From NCBI GenBank assembly GCA_023078555.1, contig CM041201.1:2983713-3047712 (forward strand): DNA of 64,000 bases, given 5' to 3'. A program made the translations under genes and the position numbers. Each line of letters begins with the position of its first letter. Position 1 is the first letter of the stretch. The stretch is from Ulva prolifera (taxonomy: Eukaryota; Chlorophyta; Ulvophyceae; Ulvales; Ulvaceae). Of the stretch, positions 61,555 to 64,000 are shown one piece after another. Under the pieces are notes generated by a model, which was not told the DNA's origin, made no database searches, and saw nothing but the letters and a program-made list of their open reading frames with translations.

Positions 61555-64000
61555 CTATTGCTCGTCGTGCGGCGCGAAAGCACCCCCCGCGTCTAGGGTG
61601 CTGGGGACCTGGGAGTACACCGGGGTGGCGCTGCGGCGGCCGGCGGCGGCCTGCACGTCCTCGATCGTCTCCAGAAGCGGCTGGCCATGCGTCTCGGGCA
61701 TGCTGATCATCATCAGCCCTGCACACGTAGAGGCCGGCTCTCACCACCGGCTCCGGCGCGCGCTGTGCATGCCTCCGTGTCGCTCCCGGAACGCTCGTCC
61801 GGACACAAACTTGGACTGGTTATGTACAAATTGGATACAGTGGTGCAGCCTAACCGTTCACCTGGCAATGCTTCCTTTGACTAAAAATGGGGGGAGGGAG
61901 GTTGCAAATCGATTGGTTCATAAACGGAAGGGATGCGGATGGGGATGGGGGACAGGGGCCCGCACCCGCAGCAAACGACGTCAGGCCGAACACCGCGAAA
62001 CTCAGAGTGCCGGCATGCATGAGCGCAGCAAGCAGCACGACGAGCGGCGCGATCACGCCGCCGAGGCGCGCGGCCGCGGAGTTTGCGCCGAGAGCCGCGC
62101 TGCGCACGACCGTCGGGAAGAGCTCCGTCGTGAAGACGAAGAGGAGTGCGAAGGCCGCGGCGGCGCCGAACTTGCCGACAACGGCGGCCGCGATGCGCAC
62201 GGTCGCGTTGGCGGAGCCGGGGGTGCCGGCGGGGACGGCGGCGCAGAGCATGCATGCGACGCCGCAAATGAGGAAGCTGTACGTGGTGATCCGCCGACGG
62301 CCGAGGCGGTTGATGAGCTGCAGGGCGGGGGCGTCTAAGGAGGGGGTGGCGGGGTGGCGGTACAGACCGCAGCGCAGGTCGCAATGCATGCGTGGTCTCA
62401 GCGAAGGGGCGTGGGGGCAGTGGCGGCGGCCGCATGCCATGAAGACGGCGGTGGAAGCAGTAACCCCCAGGCGCAACGGCCGCCGGGGCCACAGCATACA
62501 GCAGTTTGCAGCAGGGCGTTGCCACGGCGGTCAGACCTGTGCCGGCTGCAGCCGCACGGCGGTGTGGCCGTGCCGCAGCCTCCCCGCACCGCACGCCCGC
62601 CTCCACAGCTCCGCATGCCATGCAACCGCCCGAGCTGCGCGGGGGCTTACAGCAAGGAACGTGGCCAATGCAGCAGCAGCAACTTCGCCCTTGAACAGAC
62701 ATCATGGGACATCAGAAATAAACTGCAATCCGGTGGGCACGTACCGCGATGGTGACGAAGTATGAGGGGTACTCGATGAGGGAGATGAGGAAGAAGTTGA
62801 CGTAAAGGCTGCCCTCGAGCGCCTCGAGCGCGAGGCTCACGCCATAGTACGCGAGGCTCACAACGAACCAGCAGAACATCATGACGAACATGCGCCGCCG
62901 CAGCTCCGGCGCGCGGAAGGTGTCGAGCAGCGTCGCGGGGGGGCCGGAGGCCGCGGGGGGCCCCGCGATCGGCGCGTCCGGCATGCGCGTGCCGTTGTGG
63001 TGCGCGATCTGCGCCAGCACGGCCGTGCTCTCCGAGTGCCGGCCCTGCAGCACGCAGCACGCTCATGCATTTTGTATCGTGTACTCTGTGAGCTGCAGCA
63101 CGCAGCACGCTCATATGACTGGTGACCTGCAGCACGCAGCATCGGCGCCGCCACGCGGCCCCGATTCCTAGACGCTGCTATCGCGGCACATGACTGCAGC
63201 TGCTTGACGTGGTCACGTGAGGTCGGGCGCGGGCTGCGGCTGCATGCATGCATGCATGCGGTCAGCGCAGGTTGCGGCAGGCCGGGGGCCGCACCTTGGC
63301 CAGCAGCCAGCGCGGCGACTCGGGGAAGAAGGGCATGATGAGGACGATCGGGAGGATGGAGGCGCCGCAGATGACCGTCTGCGGCCGCCACTCCGGCACG
63401 GCGTACGCGACCAGCGGCAGGATGCAGGCGCCTGCAGCCGGGGAGCGGCACTGTCAAGCAGCTGCATAACGCGTGGTTGCAGGTCGCTGCATCGTGGTGG
63501 GGTGTGCGTGAGGAGGGAGAGGCTGGACATGCAGCCACCAGACCGAGCCACAGATGTATCTCGCCGATATATGCGGCAGAAGGTGTGGCTGCGTGCACGT
63601 AATCGTGCGGGACGGACCTCCATCTGCGGCTGCGGGCCCAACAAAAAGCCCCAGGAGCGCCCTGACAAGTCCAGAGGAGACTTGCTCCTGTTTGTAAGGA
63701 GACACAGTGGATAGTGACGGGGGATAGACGGAGGGGTGAGAAAGAGGGGGTGAGACAGAGGGGGTGAGACAGAGGGGGTGAGAAAGAGGGGGGTGAGAAA
63801 GAGGGGGTGAGAAAGAGGGGATGAGAAAGAAAGGGTGATGAAGAGGGGGTGAGACAGAGGGGGTGAGACAGAGGGGGTGATGAAGAGGGGGTGAGACAGA
63901 GGGGGGTGAGAAAGAGGGGGTGAGAAAGAGGGGGGGGGGGGGGGGCACCTGTGCACCAGAAGAGCTGCGACGCGATGCCCATGATGCCGCGCCACGACGC
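61555..64000 (-). CDS. MFS organic-cation/sugar-type transporter, 5' end outside window
   Basis: C-terminal 334 residues in five exons with consistent phases: 64000-63949 (partial), 63431-63295, 63044-62745, 62317-61966, 61718-61555. The reading begins WRGIMGIASQLFWCT, then LPLVAYAVPEW and FFPESPRWLLAK, the PESPRWL signature that ends the first six-helix half of the SLC22/sugar porter type. After a cytosolic loop come FVMMFCWFVVSLAYYGVS and NFFLISLIEYPSYFVTI, then INRLGRRR, FTTELFPTVVRSAALG and the end motif PETHGQPLLETIEDV, typical of organic cation transporters. The substrate cannot be told. Plasma membrane or plastid location is open, since the N-terminus is missing. Confidence 0.87.
63717..63929. 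repeat. Minisatellite in a transporter intron
   Basis: Roughly a dozen units of about 18 bp built from GAGGGGGTGAGAAAGA and GAGGGGGTGAGACAGA, some with GATGAAGA. It fills much of the intron 63432-63948. Unit order is not regular, so this is an ordinary drifting tandem repeat. Confidence 0.95.
63930..63948 (-). repeat. C tract directly behind a transporter 5' splice site
   Basis: On the gene strand the intron after the exon ending at 63949 begins GTG followed by 16 C, then runs straight into the CTCTTTCTCACCCCCTC minisatellite. Confidence 0.9.

Noticed and set aside
63717-63929. CRISPR-like array
   Set aside because: Units are contiguous with no unique spacers, and the DNA is nuclear. It is a minisatellite inside an intron.

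Overview
The window is nuclear DNA of a green alga (Chlorophyta). The evidence is intron-dense genes with GC-rich exons, a plant/algal assimilatory nitrate reductase, TGTAA polyadenylation signals behind several stops, and proteins closest in plan to green-lineage families. A complete meckelin (TMEM67) gene implies a lineage that builds cilia. I can place ten protein-coding genes (one cut by the right edge) and one decayed retroelement. For nine genes all splice phases add up across the exon chains given below; in the ARM/BTB gene one junction is unresolved, and in the alanine-rich gene the long first intron could hide further exons.

Layout: 1-3809 no recognisable gene, some short tandem repeats. 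3810-7540 (-) NADH nitrate reductase. 7541-11861 gene-poor, with an (AAC)n microsatellite. 11862-17802 (-) SUMO-activating enzyme subunit 2. 18206-19195 (+) a very divergent ubiquitin-like domain fused to ribosomal protein eS31; it is divergent from SAE2 across about 400 bp holding a palindromic TGACGTCA. 19196-22929 no gene, one tRNA-headed SINE-like repeat and a 28-bp perfect palindrome. 22930-27357 (-) a secreted alanine-periodic, cysteine-bearing protein ending in a CBM1-like cysteine motif. 27358-31853 no recognisable gene. 31854-38346 (-) meckelin. 38347-43415 no host gene, but a decayed retrotransposon 3' end flanked by imperfect direct repeats. 43416-47004 (+) UDP-glucose 4-epimerase. 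47849-48429 (+) UXT-type prefoldin-like protein. 50438-57752 (+) a large alpha-solenoid/BTB protein with a Lys/Glu-rich tail. 58105-60288 (-) a MINDY-family deubiquitinase with a C-terminal CaaX box. 61555-64000 (-) an organic-cation/sugar-type MFS transporter, 5' end outside the window.

There is no operon logic here; each gene has its own transcription unit. Ubiquitin-type biology recurs (SUMO E1, UBL-eS31, MINDY, possibly the BTB protein), which may be chance. The most unusual signals are the UBL-eS31 fusion that has lost the Gly-Gly terminus and most ubiquitin lysines, pure C tracts directly behind four 5' splice sites in four genes, a SINE-like repeat whose two longer copies show a compensatory base-pair change in a hairpin, and the alanine-periodic secreted protein.
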